This document shows, one piece after another, positions 53,636-62,204 of a stretch of DNA of 64,000 bases. The stretch covers positions 1 to 64,000 of the forward strand of contig QOOS01000003.1 in NCBI GenBank assembly GCA_003331425.1. The letters run 5' to 3'. Numbering within the stretch: the first letter of the stretch is position 1; every line of letters begins with the position of its first letter. The notes below the pieces were generated by a model. It did not search any database. It was not told the origin of the DNA and was given only the letters and a program-made list of their open reading frames with translations. Source of the stretch: Candidatus Nitrosopumilus sp. (lineage in GTDB: Archaea > Thermoproteota > Nitrososphaeria > Nitrososphaerales > Nitrosopumilaceae). Both the position numbers and the translations under genes were made by a program.

Positions 53636-53694
53636 GGTGATTTTTTATTTTATTTATACACAAAGTAAATTGTTACTGAATTTTTTTCACTTTT

Positions 53695-54759
53695 TTATGA
53701 TCTTTCAGATAACCATGTGCCCATTTCAGGCAATACTTTTTTTTGAGATAAAGAGCTAGCAATCATTCCCACATGTCCTGTAGGATATATTTTCAAAATT
53801 TTATCTTTGCTGCCAACGGCATAATGTAATGGCATACTGCATTCAGGAGATACCAAATGGTCTCCTACTGCTACTTGTGTAAACATAGGCATATCAATTT
53901 TCTTTAAATTAATGAGTTCATCACCTACATGCATTTTATTTTGAATGAGAAGGTTTTTTTGATAAATATCTTTTATCCACTGTTTGAATAATTCGCCAGG
54001 TATTGGAGGGGTGTCACCTAACCATTTTTCAACTCTCAAAAAATTATCAACATATTTTTTATCATCAATATTTTTGAAAAATTTAATGTATTTTTCAATG
54101 CCTTGCTCAAATGGCTTTAGAACTGAAAAACAATAATACATGAATTCAGGAGGCATATTTCCAATAATATCAACCATTTTGTCGGCATCCATGTGTTTTG
54201 CTAAATTACTAATTACAGTAGTATCCTTCCAGCCATCAATTACAGGAGCAGTTGCAACATAATTTTTTACATTTTCTGGGTGTAAAGCAGTGTATGCAGT
54301 AGCAATTGTTGCGCCGGTACAGTATCCTTGCAATGAAATTTTTTCTACAGATGTCTGATTTTTTATATATTCTACTGAATTATCCAAGTAGCCATTGACA
54401 TAATCATCAAAATCCAAATATTTATCCATACTAGTTGGAGTTCCCCAATCTAACATGTAAACATCAAATCCTTGTTCTAAGAGATTTTTTACCCAACTTT
54501 TTTGAGGATGAATATCCAAAATATGATATCGATTAATTAGCGCATATGATATTAACAAAGGTGTTTTGTATTTTGTTTCAACAAGAGGTGTGTAATGTAA
54601 CAATCGTGTTTTATCAATTTCTTGTACTACCTTATGAGGAGTTACTTCCAGATTTATTTCATCAGGAGCAGAAATTAATTTTGGAGCATCAATAACATTT
54701 TTACTAAATTTTAGAACTTCTTCAATTATTTTTGGATCAATTCTAGACTCACTTTGCAT
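53695..54759 (-). CDS. phaC: poly(3-hydroxyalkanoate) synthase, class III-like PhaC
   Basis: lipase-like box GYCTG with catalytic Cys; 'FDVYMLDWGTPTSMDKYLDFDDYVNGYLDNSVEYI'. Confidence 0.93.
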   Translation of the reverse strand: MQSESRIDPKIIEEVLKFSKNVIDAPKLISAPDEINLEVTPHKVVQEIDKTRLLHYTPLVETKYKTPLLISYALINRYHILDIHPQKSWVKNLLEQGFDVYMLDWGTPTSMDKYLDFDDYVNGYLDNSVEYIKNQTSVEKISLQGYCTGATIATAYTALHPENVKNYVATAPVIDGWKDTTVISNLAKHMDADKMVDIIGNMPPEFMYYCFSVLKPFEQGIEKYIKFFKNIDDKKYVDNFLRVEKWLGDTPPIPGELFKQWIKDIYQKNLLIQNKMHVGDELINLKKIDMPMFTQVAVGDHLVSPECSMPLHYAVGSKDKILKIYPTGHVGMIASSLSQKKVLPEMGTWLSERS

Positions 54760-55345
54760 TTTTTCTTTTCTCCTTCTTTAATTCTAATTCCAATTTAGAT
54801 ACACGTTTTTTTAATGAGTGAATTTCTTTATACACCTCATCAATTTCCTCTTTACTAGGTAGATTCACAGATTGTAAAATTACATTTGTGATATTATTCC
54901 AGTGTTTTGTTAATTCTAATTCTTTTGATACCAAATTTCCATAATTATCTCCAAATTTTTCAGAATCAAATAATTCAGTAAAATCATTATCAAAAATGTC
55001 AATCCAAATTCTTTTTACTGCCTCTATTTGTTCAACATCTTGAGGAATTTCTGGAACTTTTTGGTTTACTTTTTTTTGAGCAATTCCCCAGACAGAAGAT
55101 AATTGTTTATAATATTCAGTCATGTATTTGTTAAATTCAAATAATTTTTCATTAATCTCAATTAATTCAACAGATATTTTTTTTGAATTTGCAGCAAATG
55201 CCCTCATAGGTCCAATTGAAGTTAAAGCTTGAGGTTTACTAGACATCAAATGAATGATATCAGTCCAAAATAACGACAAATGCTTGTAATAATCAGCAGT
55301 CTCCACAGGGGATGTATTGAGGATTTCAGATGATTTTGAAGTCAC
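54749..55345 (-). CDS. phaE: PhaE-like PHA synthase subunit
   Basis: overlaps phaC start; helical, C-terminal coiled coil 'HSLKKRVSKLELELKKEKRK'. Confidence 0.75.
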   Translation of the reverse strand: MTSKSSEILNTSPVETADYYKHLSLFWTDIIHLMSSKPQALTSIGPMRAFAANSKKISVELIEINEKLFEFNKYMTEYYKQLSSVWGIAQKKVNQKVPEIPQDVEQIEAVKRIWIDIFDNDFTELFDSEKFGDNYGNLVSKELELTKHWNNITNVILQSVNLPSKEEIDEVYKEIHSLKKRVSKLELELKKEKRKNAK

Positions 55346-55397
55346 CCCATTAGATAAATTTAGATCAAAATAAGTAGTTCTATTTCCTATAATATGG

Positions 55398-55790
55398 GTG
55401 GATAATGTAGAAGAACTTGAAAGGATTTGTCAAGATATTTTAAAATTACATCCTAAAATGCGGTCAGCTAGATTCATCAATGCTAGAGGGCATTTAGTAG
55501 CTGGAGGAATGAAAGAAGGATTACTATCGCTAGAAGCAAAAAAACAAGATGAAATGATGTTCATGGAACTTGCGTTACGAGTTAGAATGCGACATGAATT
55601 TGATAATGAGTTTGGAGTAGTTCATTTTTCATTATCATATAGAGATAAAGTGATTGTAATGAGTTTTCCATTAAGTGATGATGACGTACTATTAGTATCA
55701 CGTGAAAAAGATAAGAATTTTGAAGATATTCCATTCAAAATATTAGAATTGATTGAAGATATCAAAATGACTCCAATCAAAACATTTTGA
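55398..55790 (+). CDS. roadblock-like small protein (DUF6659-like)
   Basis: 'RFINARGHLVAGGMKEGLLSLE...YRDKVIVMSFPL' similar to 9421 ORF. Confidence 0.65.
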   Translation: MDNVEELERICQDILKLHPKMRSARFINARGHLVAGGMKEGLLSLEAKKQDEMMFMELALRVRMRHEFDNEFGVVHFSLSYRDKVIVMSFPLSDDDVLLVSREKDKNFEDIPFKILELIEDIKMTPIKTF

Positions 55791-55903
55791 TTTACAAAAC
55801 TTGTTTTTGTTATTTCAATTTACATTAATTATTAAAAATATAATACAAATCAAAGTAATTCTAAATAGATCCACTTAACAATCATGAGTATATTTTAAAA
55901 TCA

Positions 55904-56317
55904 ATGTCAGCCAATTCAAAAAATAATGAATGGGATTCATTGTGGGGAGAATATTCAAAATCTCTCGAAAATTGGAAAGCAATGTTTGAACAATTCCAAA
56001 ATGCAAGCAATGAAATGCAAACAAAATTCAATCAAGTTTGGGAAAAAGCAGGTGCAGAGTCTAGCACTAAAACCATGAAAGATTTTACAGAAAAATGGCA
56101 AAAATCCATGAGTGATGCAGGAATAACATCATTCAAAGAATTTACAGAAAATTGGCAAAAATCTATCAGTGATGCAAATGCTTCAGCCTTTAAACAGTTT
56201 GCAGATAATTGGCAAAAAGATCTCAGCTCTTCAGGAATGGAACAAATGAATGCATACGGAGAAATGATGAAAAAATTTGCCGATACTTGGAATTCAATGT
56301 GGCCAAAATCCACATGA
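55904..56317 (+). CDS. phasin-like protein with internal repeats
   Basis: repeated '(F)TEKWQKSMSDAGITSFKEFTENWQKSISDANASAFKQFADNWQKDLS'. Confidence 0.7.
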   Translation: MSANSKNNEWDSLWGEYSKSLENWKAMFEQFQNASNEMQTKFNQVWEKAGAESSTKTMKDFTEKWQKSMSDAGITSFKEFTENWQKSISDANASAFKQFADNWQKDLSSSGMEQMNAYGEMMKKFADTWNSMWPKST

Positions 56318-56435
56318 TTTTTTATTCTAATGTCAAAGCAATAAATTTCTCAAATCAAAAGACAAATTGCCTGTTAACTGTATAAAATTACAAAATAATA
56401 GTAGATATTGAGACTAGCACAGTGTCAAAAATCAG

Positions 56436-56666
56436 TTATGGGTAGTATCGCCACATTTCACCAATAAAGTCACATTCTCTACAAACATAGATTAAATTTC
56501 CATATGCCTGAGTATGTTGTCTTTCCCAGGCCATTAAACCCGAACATTTTGTACAAGGTTTAGTTGGAGGGTGAATTCTTTTTTGATGATCTACAAGGTT
56601 ATCATGATCTTCAAATGGCTTGTTGCAAGCATCACATTTTTCTTTCTTTTTGCCCAATAAGCCCAT
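56436..56666 (-). CDS. zinc-finger protein (C2H2 plus zinc ribbon)
   Basis: 'MGLLGKKKEKCDACNKPFEDHDNLVDHQKRIH', 'CTKCSGL...CREC'. Confidence 0.75.
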   Translation of the reverse strand: MGLLGKKKEKCDACNKPFEDHDNLVDHQKRIHPPTKPCTKCSGLMAWERQHTQAYGNLIYVCRECDFIGEMWRYYP

Positions 56667-56712
56667 GACAATTTACTACACATACCACTAAAAAATCACT
56701 CTATGCAAGGGA

Positions 56713-56907
56713 TTATTGGTTTAGATATTTTTCAAATTCTTCCTTTGAAATAATTTGATGTTCTAACTCCTTTATTTCATCAAAGCACTTTTTGCATGAA
56801 TAAGTAACAAATTGATTTCCATCAACAGTACAAAGTGCAAAAACAGATTGAGATACTTCTATTCTTACTCCTGAAATATCAATATGATTACACATTTTGA
56901 TATTCAT
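56713..56907 (-). CDS. small Cys-containing hypothetical protein
   Basis: ORF with CKKC near the C-terminus. Confidence 0.6.
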   Translation of the reverse strand: MNIKMCNHIDISGVRIEVSQSVFALCTVDGNQFVTYSCKKCFDEIKELEHQIISKEEFEKYLNQ

Positions 56908-56909
56908 TT

Positions 56910-57020
56910 CTAGTTACCTATTTGATACCCACAATCATTACAGCGATTTGCTTTTTTATCAAATCTAACTTGATGACATGCAGGGCAAGGTGTAAAGGCC
57001 ATACAATATTCACAAACCAT
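56910..57020 (-). CDS. 36-aa triple-CxxC zinc-ribbon miniprotein (absent from ORF track)
   Basis: MVCEYCMAFTPCPACHQVRFDKKANRCNDCGYQIGN. Confidence 0.65.
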   Translation of the reverse strand: MVCEYCMAFTPCPACHQVRFDKKANRCNDCGYQIGN

Positions 57021-57124
57021 CCATTAAAAAAAGTGATGCCGTTACATCAAAAATTAGTATTTGAACTTCCATATCATAAATTTTCTAAAATAAAATACAT
57101 GCTTTAAAATCTAAATTAAAAAAA

Positions 57125-57232
57125 ATGATATCCATGATAGAAAAGAAACTTCTACGAGACCAAAAAGAGCGTTCTGTTCTTTTTGTAGGATTTCTAGTAA
57201 TTGTGGGTACAGCAGTAATGCTAATCCCATAA
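57125..57232 (+). CDS. 35-aa single-TM miniprotein (absent from ORF track)
   Basis: MISMIEKKLLRDQKERSVLFVGFLVIVGTAVMLIP. Confidence 0.5.
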   Translation: MISMIEKKLLRDQKERSVLFVGFLVIVGTAVMLIP

Positions 57233-57310
57233 TATTTTATTTTTAAAACAAATACTCGACATTACTCAATAGAAAGAAGTTTATCAGTAAAAAAATCACC
57301 TATTATTGAA

Positions 57311-57613
57311 ATGGTTGAAGCATCACTCTCAAAATTAGATGATAAAGGAGTATTCACCATTGTTAACGTACAAAAAGTGGAGCGTAAAGTAGGAAAAGAA
57401 ACAATTGTAGAGATAGATCTTGAGACTGAAGAAGAATTTGACGGGGTAAAAAAATTCTACACATCAAGAAAGATGATAGTTGCAAAATTTTATGACAACG
57501 GAAATCCCACAACATTATGCCAAGATATTCAAAAAGGTAAGAAATACAGAGTTAAAATTATTACACAAAAATTTGGTAATGGTAAAGAAGATTACGATAT
57601 TGCAAAGTCTTAA
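57311..57613 (+). CDS. hypothetical protein
   Basis: ORF. Confidence 0.6.
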   Translation: MVEASLSKLDDKGVFTIVNVQKVERKVGKETIVEIDLETEEEFDGVKKFYTSRKMIVAKFYDNGNPTTLCQDIQKGKKYRVKIITQKFGNGKEDYDIAKS

Positions 57614-57680
57614 TGTTGTTTTCCAAGTGTAAAAAATTCAAAAATGTGTTAGTTATATTCAGTAAATTTCAAAAATAACT

Positions 57681-57818
57681 ATGGATGACAGTAATTTTCC
57701 TAATGGCGTGTGTAAACAATGTCATGAACCAGTAACAGTTCTTATTCGTAAAAATGAATTACAAGAAGGAGACATCAGATACGCATGTAAACAATGTGGT
57801 TATGTTAGTAAAAAATGA
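57681..57818 (+). CDS. 45-aa zinc-ribbon miniprotein (absent from ORF track)
   Basis: MDDSNFPNGVCKQCHEPVTVLIRKNELQEGDIRYACKQCGYVSKK. Confidence 0.65.
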   Translation: MDDSNFPNGVCKQCHEPVTVLIRKNELQEGDIRYACKQCGYVSKK

Positions 57819-57865
57819 CTTAAAAAAAAGATCAATGTTAAATATTGTTTTGACGTACTAATAGT

Positions 57866-57964
57866 AACAAGAAACCATCATGTCTGCGTAGTAGAGTGAT
57901 GAGTAGGGAAAACAATTCATGTTAGGATTCATTTATGTCCAATGTTTTCCAGTTCTTTCTTGTT
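57866..57964 (+). ncRNA. candidate structured ncRNA (strand inferred from upstream TATA)
   Basis: outer 9-bp stem AACAAGAAA/TTTCTTGTT, inner 8-bp stem GGAAAACA/TGTTTTCC, TTAAATAT about 25 bp upstream, no supported ORF. Confidence 0.5.
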
Positions 57965-58012
57965 GTAAAAAAATTAGAGTTTTGAAATTGTCTTTATAAT
58001 CTACCAAAAAAA

Positions 58013-58114
58013 TTATCCAAAACTCAAATCGGGGTTTTTACAGAAAGTACATTTTTCCATCAAACCAAATTCATTCATGAACTTTCCTTTTCCATCACAT
58101 TGAAGACAATCCAA
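58013..58114 (-). CDS. 33-aa zinc-ribbon miniprotein (TTG start)
   Basis: MDCLQCDGKGKFMNEFGLMEKCTFCKNPDLSFG; CxxC...CxxC. Confidence 0.45.
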   Translation of the reverse strand: MDCLQCDGKGKFMNEFGLMEKCTFCKNPDLSFG

Positions 58115-58223
58115 GTTGATCTAAATTGCCGAAGATAGCAATAAGTTTTTTGTAAAAATATGATTTTACTCAAATTTAGGCCTAGATATTCAGCTTTTTA
58201 TTGTAACAAGTTAATCATAAATT

Positions 58224-58478
58224 ATGATCGAAAAAGAAGATGCAAAAAAAGTCATCGAGGTAATTGGCAATAATTTGATAGGAGTTTCGCATGATTCAAG
58301 TAGTTTTCAGAAATTACCTGACTCGTTTTGGGGATATTTTGCACGAGGTCACGATAAAAAAGGAACATTTGGAGTAATTGTCACATATTCTGAAGAAGGA
58401 AAAGACGTAGATGAATTAATGAAAATGTATGAAGAATGGGCCAAACAAAACAAACCTCAGAAAGAAGAATCTACTTGA
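58224..58478 (+). CDS. small hypothetical protein
   Basis: ORF. Confidence 0.6.
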   Translation: MIEKEDAKKVIEVIGNNLIGVSHDSSSFQKLPDSFWGYFARGHDKKGTFGVIVTYSEEGKDVDELMKMYEEWAKQNKPQKEEST

Positions 58479-59532
58479 TCAATGTTTTAAAATTTTGATC
58501 GTGTCTTAATCCTATAAAATCAGGATCACTTTTGATTTTATTCAAAAAATTTCCATGTTCATGATTATGTTCATGTTCATGATTATGTTCATGTTCATGA
58601 TTATGGGCGTTTTTTCTTTCTAATTCTAATAATTTTGTAATTAACGCACATGTTTGTTTATTGTTGTTTTGTTTAGCAGTAGACTTTGCTTTAAAATACA
58701 ACGAATTCATTTCTTCAGGATCATCTTTTAGAATTTTGTTAAAACACAAAATTGCTTGTTTGTATTGTCCCATCAAATGTAAAGAATAGCCTTTATTGAT
58801 AATAACATCTGTATTGTTTTTTTCTTTATGCAATATTTTATTAAAATATACTAATGCATCTTCAGGTTTCTTCAAACTGTTACAAGCAACACCTAAACGA
58901 AACATTGCATCAAAATCTTTTGGATCATGTTTTACAGCTTGTTTAAAGCATTCGTAAGATAATCGAAATTTTTGAATTTCTAAAAGAGAGTTACCAATAT
59001 TGCATAATGAATCTATATCGGTTTTGTCCTCATTTAATGCAGACTCAAAATATTCAATTGCTTTGTAATGTTGCTTATCACCTGCATAAACAATTCCAAT
59101 ATTATTCAAAATTTCAATATCTCTAGGATGAATCTCTAATGCAATTTTGTAGGTAGAAATTGCATCATCATGCCTACCTAATGCAACAAAGACATTAGCT
59201 TTGTTACAAAGTGCATTTGTGTCTTCAGGGTTAATTTTTAGAGCGTGATTAAATTCACTTAATGCCTCTTCATATTTTCCCATATCATATAATGTAGTTG
59301 CCTTGTTATACAGTCCATCAAAATCATCAGGAGTATGAATTAGAACTTTTTCTAACTCCTCAAGGGATTCATCATATTTTCCAAGTTCTGCAAGACAAAC
59401 AGCCTTGTTAATTATCATTTCAGAATTATTTGGATTTTCTTCTATAATCATTTCAAAAAGGTTGATAGATTTTTGAAACTTTTTTTTATCAAAATCCCGA
59501 ATTGCTTGTTTCAATAATGAATCAAGTATCAT
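58471..59532 (-). CDS. TPR protein with His/Glu-rich segment (HNHEHEHNHEHEHNHEHG)
   Basis: about nine TPR motifs; H/E/N tract near the C-terminus. Confidence 0.88.
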   Translation of the reverse strand: MILDSLLKQAIRDFDKKKFQKSINLFEMIIEENPNNSEMIINKAVCLAELGKYDESLEELEKVLIHTPDDFDGLYNKATTLYDMGKYEEALSEFNHALKINPEDTNALCNKANVFVALGRHDDAISTYKIALEIHPRDIEILNNIGIVYAGDKQHYKAIEYFESALNEDKTDIDSLCNIGNSLLEIQKFRLSYECFKQAVKHDPKDFDAMFRLGVACNSLKKPEDALVYFNKILHKEKNNTDVIINKGYSLHLMGQYKQAILCFNKILKDDPEEMNSLYFKAKSTAKQNNNKQTCALITKLLELERKNAHNHEHEHNHEHEHNHEHGNFLNKIKSDPDFIGLRHDQNFKTLIK

Positions 59533-59765
59533 GCAACTGCTACTCTTTTTGTCAATGCATTTGTTGGAACTATGTGTATTTCTTCTTTGTTCTCAACAGA
59601 ACTAAAAAAAATTCTAGTACATTTTTCAAAATAATAAGTTTCAGTATGTTCGTGGTTTTTAAATAGAAACACTTCAGCTTCGGGTTTTATCGCAAGCCAG
59701 GTAACATTATTGTTGATTATACCTAGACTTTTCCAGTCATCAAATTTTGGAATATATGTTGTCAA
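59529..59765 (-). CDS. small hypothetical protein in the metal-uptake operon
   Basis: ATGA overlaps with both neighbours. Confidence 0.65.
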   Translation of the reverse strand: MTTYIPKFDDWKSLGIINNNVTWLAIKPEAEVFLFKNHEHTETYYFEKCTRIFFSSVENKEEIHIVPTNALTKRVAVA

Positions 59766-61096
59766 TTACACTCTAATGCAATTTCCAAGTTATCAACATT
59801 TTGTCTCATTTTTTCAAAGTATGTTACCTTTGGATCGTCACTTTCAGAAAGAGACTCTAATGGACTAAACAACAAAATGTCTCCTCCCAATTCAGCGGCC
59901 AATCTTTCAGCTAATTTTGGATTTCTGTTTTCTTCAGTGAAGAAATACTTTATGTCATTGTCTTCAGCAAAATGAATTAGTTCCTCAATATCCTTTGCAG
60001 TTACAGGAGTTTCAGGGCTGAACTCCTGTATTACTGCCAAGGTGTTGAGGTCATATCTCTCTGCAAAATACGAAAATGCATTGTGGAATGGTACAAACGT
60101 GTCTTTTGCGCAAGAAGATACATCACTACGGATTTCTTGATCCAGTTGATCTAATTGGTTAGCATATGAAATAGCATTATCATGGTAGATTTCTGCATGT
60201 GCAGGATCGGATTCTTGTAAGTGGTCTGCAATCGTCATTACCTGAGCTTTTGCTAATATAGGATCAAGCCAAATGTGTGGGTCATAAGTATGGTCGATGG
60301 CTCCTTCTTCTCCATGTTCATCATGTCCATCTTCTTTTGAATGGTCATCGTGTACATCTTCACCAGAAACTAAATGATGAATTTCTTCTAGTCCTTCTGC
60401 ACCGTCAATGTGTCCATCTTCAATTTCATGAATTAAATGTTCAATATCTTCAATTGCACCTTCATGTCCATGTCCGTCTCCTTCATGTTCACTTAGTATC
60501 TCTTCAATTTCTTCAATAGATTGTGATTGGGTTATTTCGCCTGCTTCAAATTCTTCTATAACATGTTCAATCTCTTTGTAAAAGTCTTCAGTATGTTCAT
60601 CATGTCCATCTTCTTTTGAATGGTCATCGTGTACATCTTCACCATGACTTCCATGTGAACTATGATCATGTGCTTCACCTTCCATAAGGTCAATTCCTTC
60701 AGATGAATCAACAAATACAATGTGTGCAAAATCAGATGCAGACATAATTTCATCAATGTATGGTTCAAAGTCTGCACCATTGTAAATTACCATATCTGCT
60801 TTGGTTAATGCAGCTATAGTTTGTGGTCCCAATTCAGATGCATGAGGATCAGCATTGGATGGAATTAAAATTCTTACTTCAGCGGCATCTCCTGCAACAC
60901 CTTGTGTAAATTGGTATAATGGGTAAAATGTAGTATAAACTAGAAATTTCTCTTCAGGTTCAATAGCAATATCATTTTGTGGGTCTACAGTTGGAACAAC
61001 AGCATCATTTTGGGCTCCCATAGATACGAACAATACTGCGATGATTACAGCAGCTGCAATTCCTCCACCTATAATTCCAATTTGAGAGCCTTTCAC
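59762..61096 (-). CDS. ZnuA/TroA-type metal ABC transporter substrate-binding protein with long His-rich insertion
   Basis: 'YTTFYPLYQFTQGVAGDAAEVRILIPSNADPHASELGPQTIAALTKADMVIYNGADFEPYID', 'DPHIWLDPILAKAQ', 'FFTEENRNPKLAERLAAELG'. Confidence 0.92.
   Translation of the reverse strand: MKGSQIGIIGGGIAAAVIIAVLFVSMGAQNDAVVPTVDPQNDIAIEPEEKFLVYTTFYPLYQFTQGVAGDAAEVRILIPSNADPHASELGPQTIAALTKADMVIYNGADFEPYIDEIMSASDFAHIVFVDSSEGIDLMEGEAHDHSSHGSHGEDVHDDHSKEDGHDEHTEDFYKEIEHVIEEFEAGEITQSQSIEEIEEILSEHEGDGHGHEGAIEDIEHLIHEIEDGHIDGAEGLEEIHHLVSGEDVHDDHSKEDGHDEHGEEGAIDHTYDPHIWLDPILAKAQVMTIADHLQESDPAHAEIYHDNAISYANQLDQLDQEIRSDVSSCAKDTFVPFHNAFSYFAERYDLNTLAVIQEFSPETPVTAKDIEELIHFAEDNDIKYFFTEENRNPKLAERLAAELGGDILLFSPLESLSESDDPKVTYFEKMRQNVDNLEIALECN
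60314..60365. repeat. 52-bp exact direct repeat, copy 1
   Basis: atgttcatcatgtccatcttcttttgaatggtcatcgtgtacatcttcacca, identical to 60593-60644. Confidence 0.95.
60593..60644. repeat. 52-bp exact direct repeat, copy 2
   Basis: identical to 60314-60365. Confidence 0.95.
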
Positions 61097-61273
61097 GCAC
61101 GAACTCCATTAATGTTATTAATAAATGTATAAATTTTTAATAATATTATGTACTACTTTAATATGTTATATAATTAAAAATTATTAAAAATTATTAATAT
61201 ATTTAATAAAAAAATACTTCAGATTATTAATCGTTGTAAATCCATTAAATACCAAAAATTGAGTGATAGTGGT

Positions 61274-61366
61274 ATGTCAAAGATAGTAAAATGTCCAAGT
61301 TGTGATTGTCACATTGTTGTAGATGAAAAAGGACAAAAAGAATTTTGTATCAAAAATGAATCTTAG
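61274..61366 (+). CDS. 30-aa CxxC miniprotein (absent from ORF track)
   Basis: MSKIVKCPSCDCHIVVDEKGQKEFCIKNES. Confidence 0.5.
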   Translation: MSKIVKCPSCDCHIVVDEKGQKEFCIKNES

Positions 61367-61384
61367 TCAATTCTAAAATATGTT

Positions 61385-62140
61385 TTAATCAGTTGGCACC
61401 TCATTTTTACTTTTATTGAATTTGTTGTAACCCTCTTGGTTGTAACCATCTTTGTCATATCCTAAATGGTCATATCCTAGTTTGTCAAATCCATTGGAAT
61501 CGTAACCATTTTCATCAAATCCATTGGAATCGTAACCTTCTTTGTTGTAACCTTTTTCATCATAACCATTTGCATCAAATCCATTGGAATCATAACCTTC
61601 TTTGTTGTAACCATCCACATTGTAACCTTTTTTGTTGTAACCATCTAAGTCATATCCATCCTTGTTAAATCCATTTTTATTAATTCCATCTAGGTTGTAA
61701 CCATTTTTGTTAAAACCATCTTTGTTGTAACCGTCTACATTGTAACCTTTTTTGTTGTAACCATTTGTATCAAAGGTGGTTTTTGTGTCAATATGGATTC
61801 CATCTATTGAGAAACCACGATTATCATACCCATCCGTATTGTAACCTTTTTTATCATAACCTTTTTTGTTGAATCCATCTTTGTTGTAACCCTTAAAATC
61901 AAATCCATCTTCATCATATCCTTCTTTGTATCCTTTTTTGTCGTATCCCTTTTTGTCAAATCCTTTTCTATCATATCCTCTTTTGTCATATCCTTTTTTG
62001 TCATATCCATTTCTATCTAATCCATTTTTGTCATATCCTTTTTTGTTGTATCCACTTTTGGCAAACCCATCTCTATCATATCCATCTAGATCATAGCCTT
62101 GTTTGTCAAATGTATGACTAAATTTATCTAAGAAACCCAT
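61385..62140 (-). CDS. pentapeptide-type repeat protein, about 45 units of G-[YF]-[DN]-x-x
   Basis: translation 'GYDKKGYDKRGYDRKGFDKKGYDKKGY...' across nearly the whole ORF; 15-bp DNA period. Confidence 0.85.
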   Translation of the reverse strand: MGFLDKFSHTFDKQGYDLDGYDRDGFAKSGYNKKGYDKNGLDRNGYDKKGYDKRGYDRKGFDKKGYDKKGYKEGYDEDGFDFKGYNKDGFNKKGYDKKGYNTDGYDNRGFSIDGIHIDTKTTFDTNGYNKKGYNVDGYNKDGFNKNGYNLDGINKNGFNKDGYDLDGYNKKGYNVDGYNKEGYDSNGFDANGYDEKGYNKEGYDSNGFDENGYDSNGFDKLGYDHLGYDKDGYNQEGYNKFNKSKNEVPTD

Positions 62141-62204
62141 TATAGAATATCACGAATTCATTTAGATAAGCGTTTTTGTGCCTAATAAAGTCCAAAAAAT
62201 TAGA

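Noticed and set aside
60277-60780. ORFs 60277 (+) and 60556 (-) with His/Leu-rich translations
   Set aside because: Alternative frames of the His-rich ZnuA-like gene
61097-61260. AT-rich tract with repeated aaaaattatt/ttaataa upstream of the ZnuA-like gene as a metal-regulator operator
   Set aside because: Base composition is so AT-rich that such repeats are expected; no clear palindrome
61385-62140. Possible non-coding repeat array or CRISPR
   Set aside because: 15-bp period kept in frame for the whole ORF, coding for a pentapeptide repeat protein
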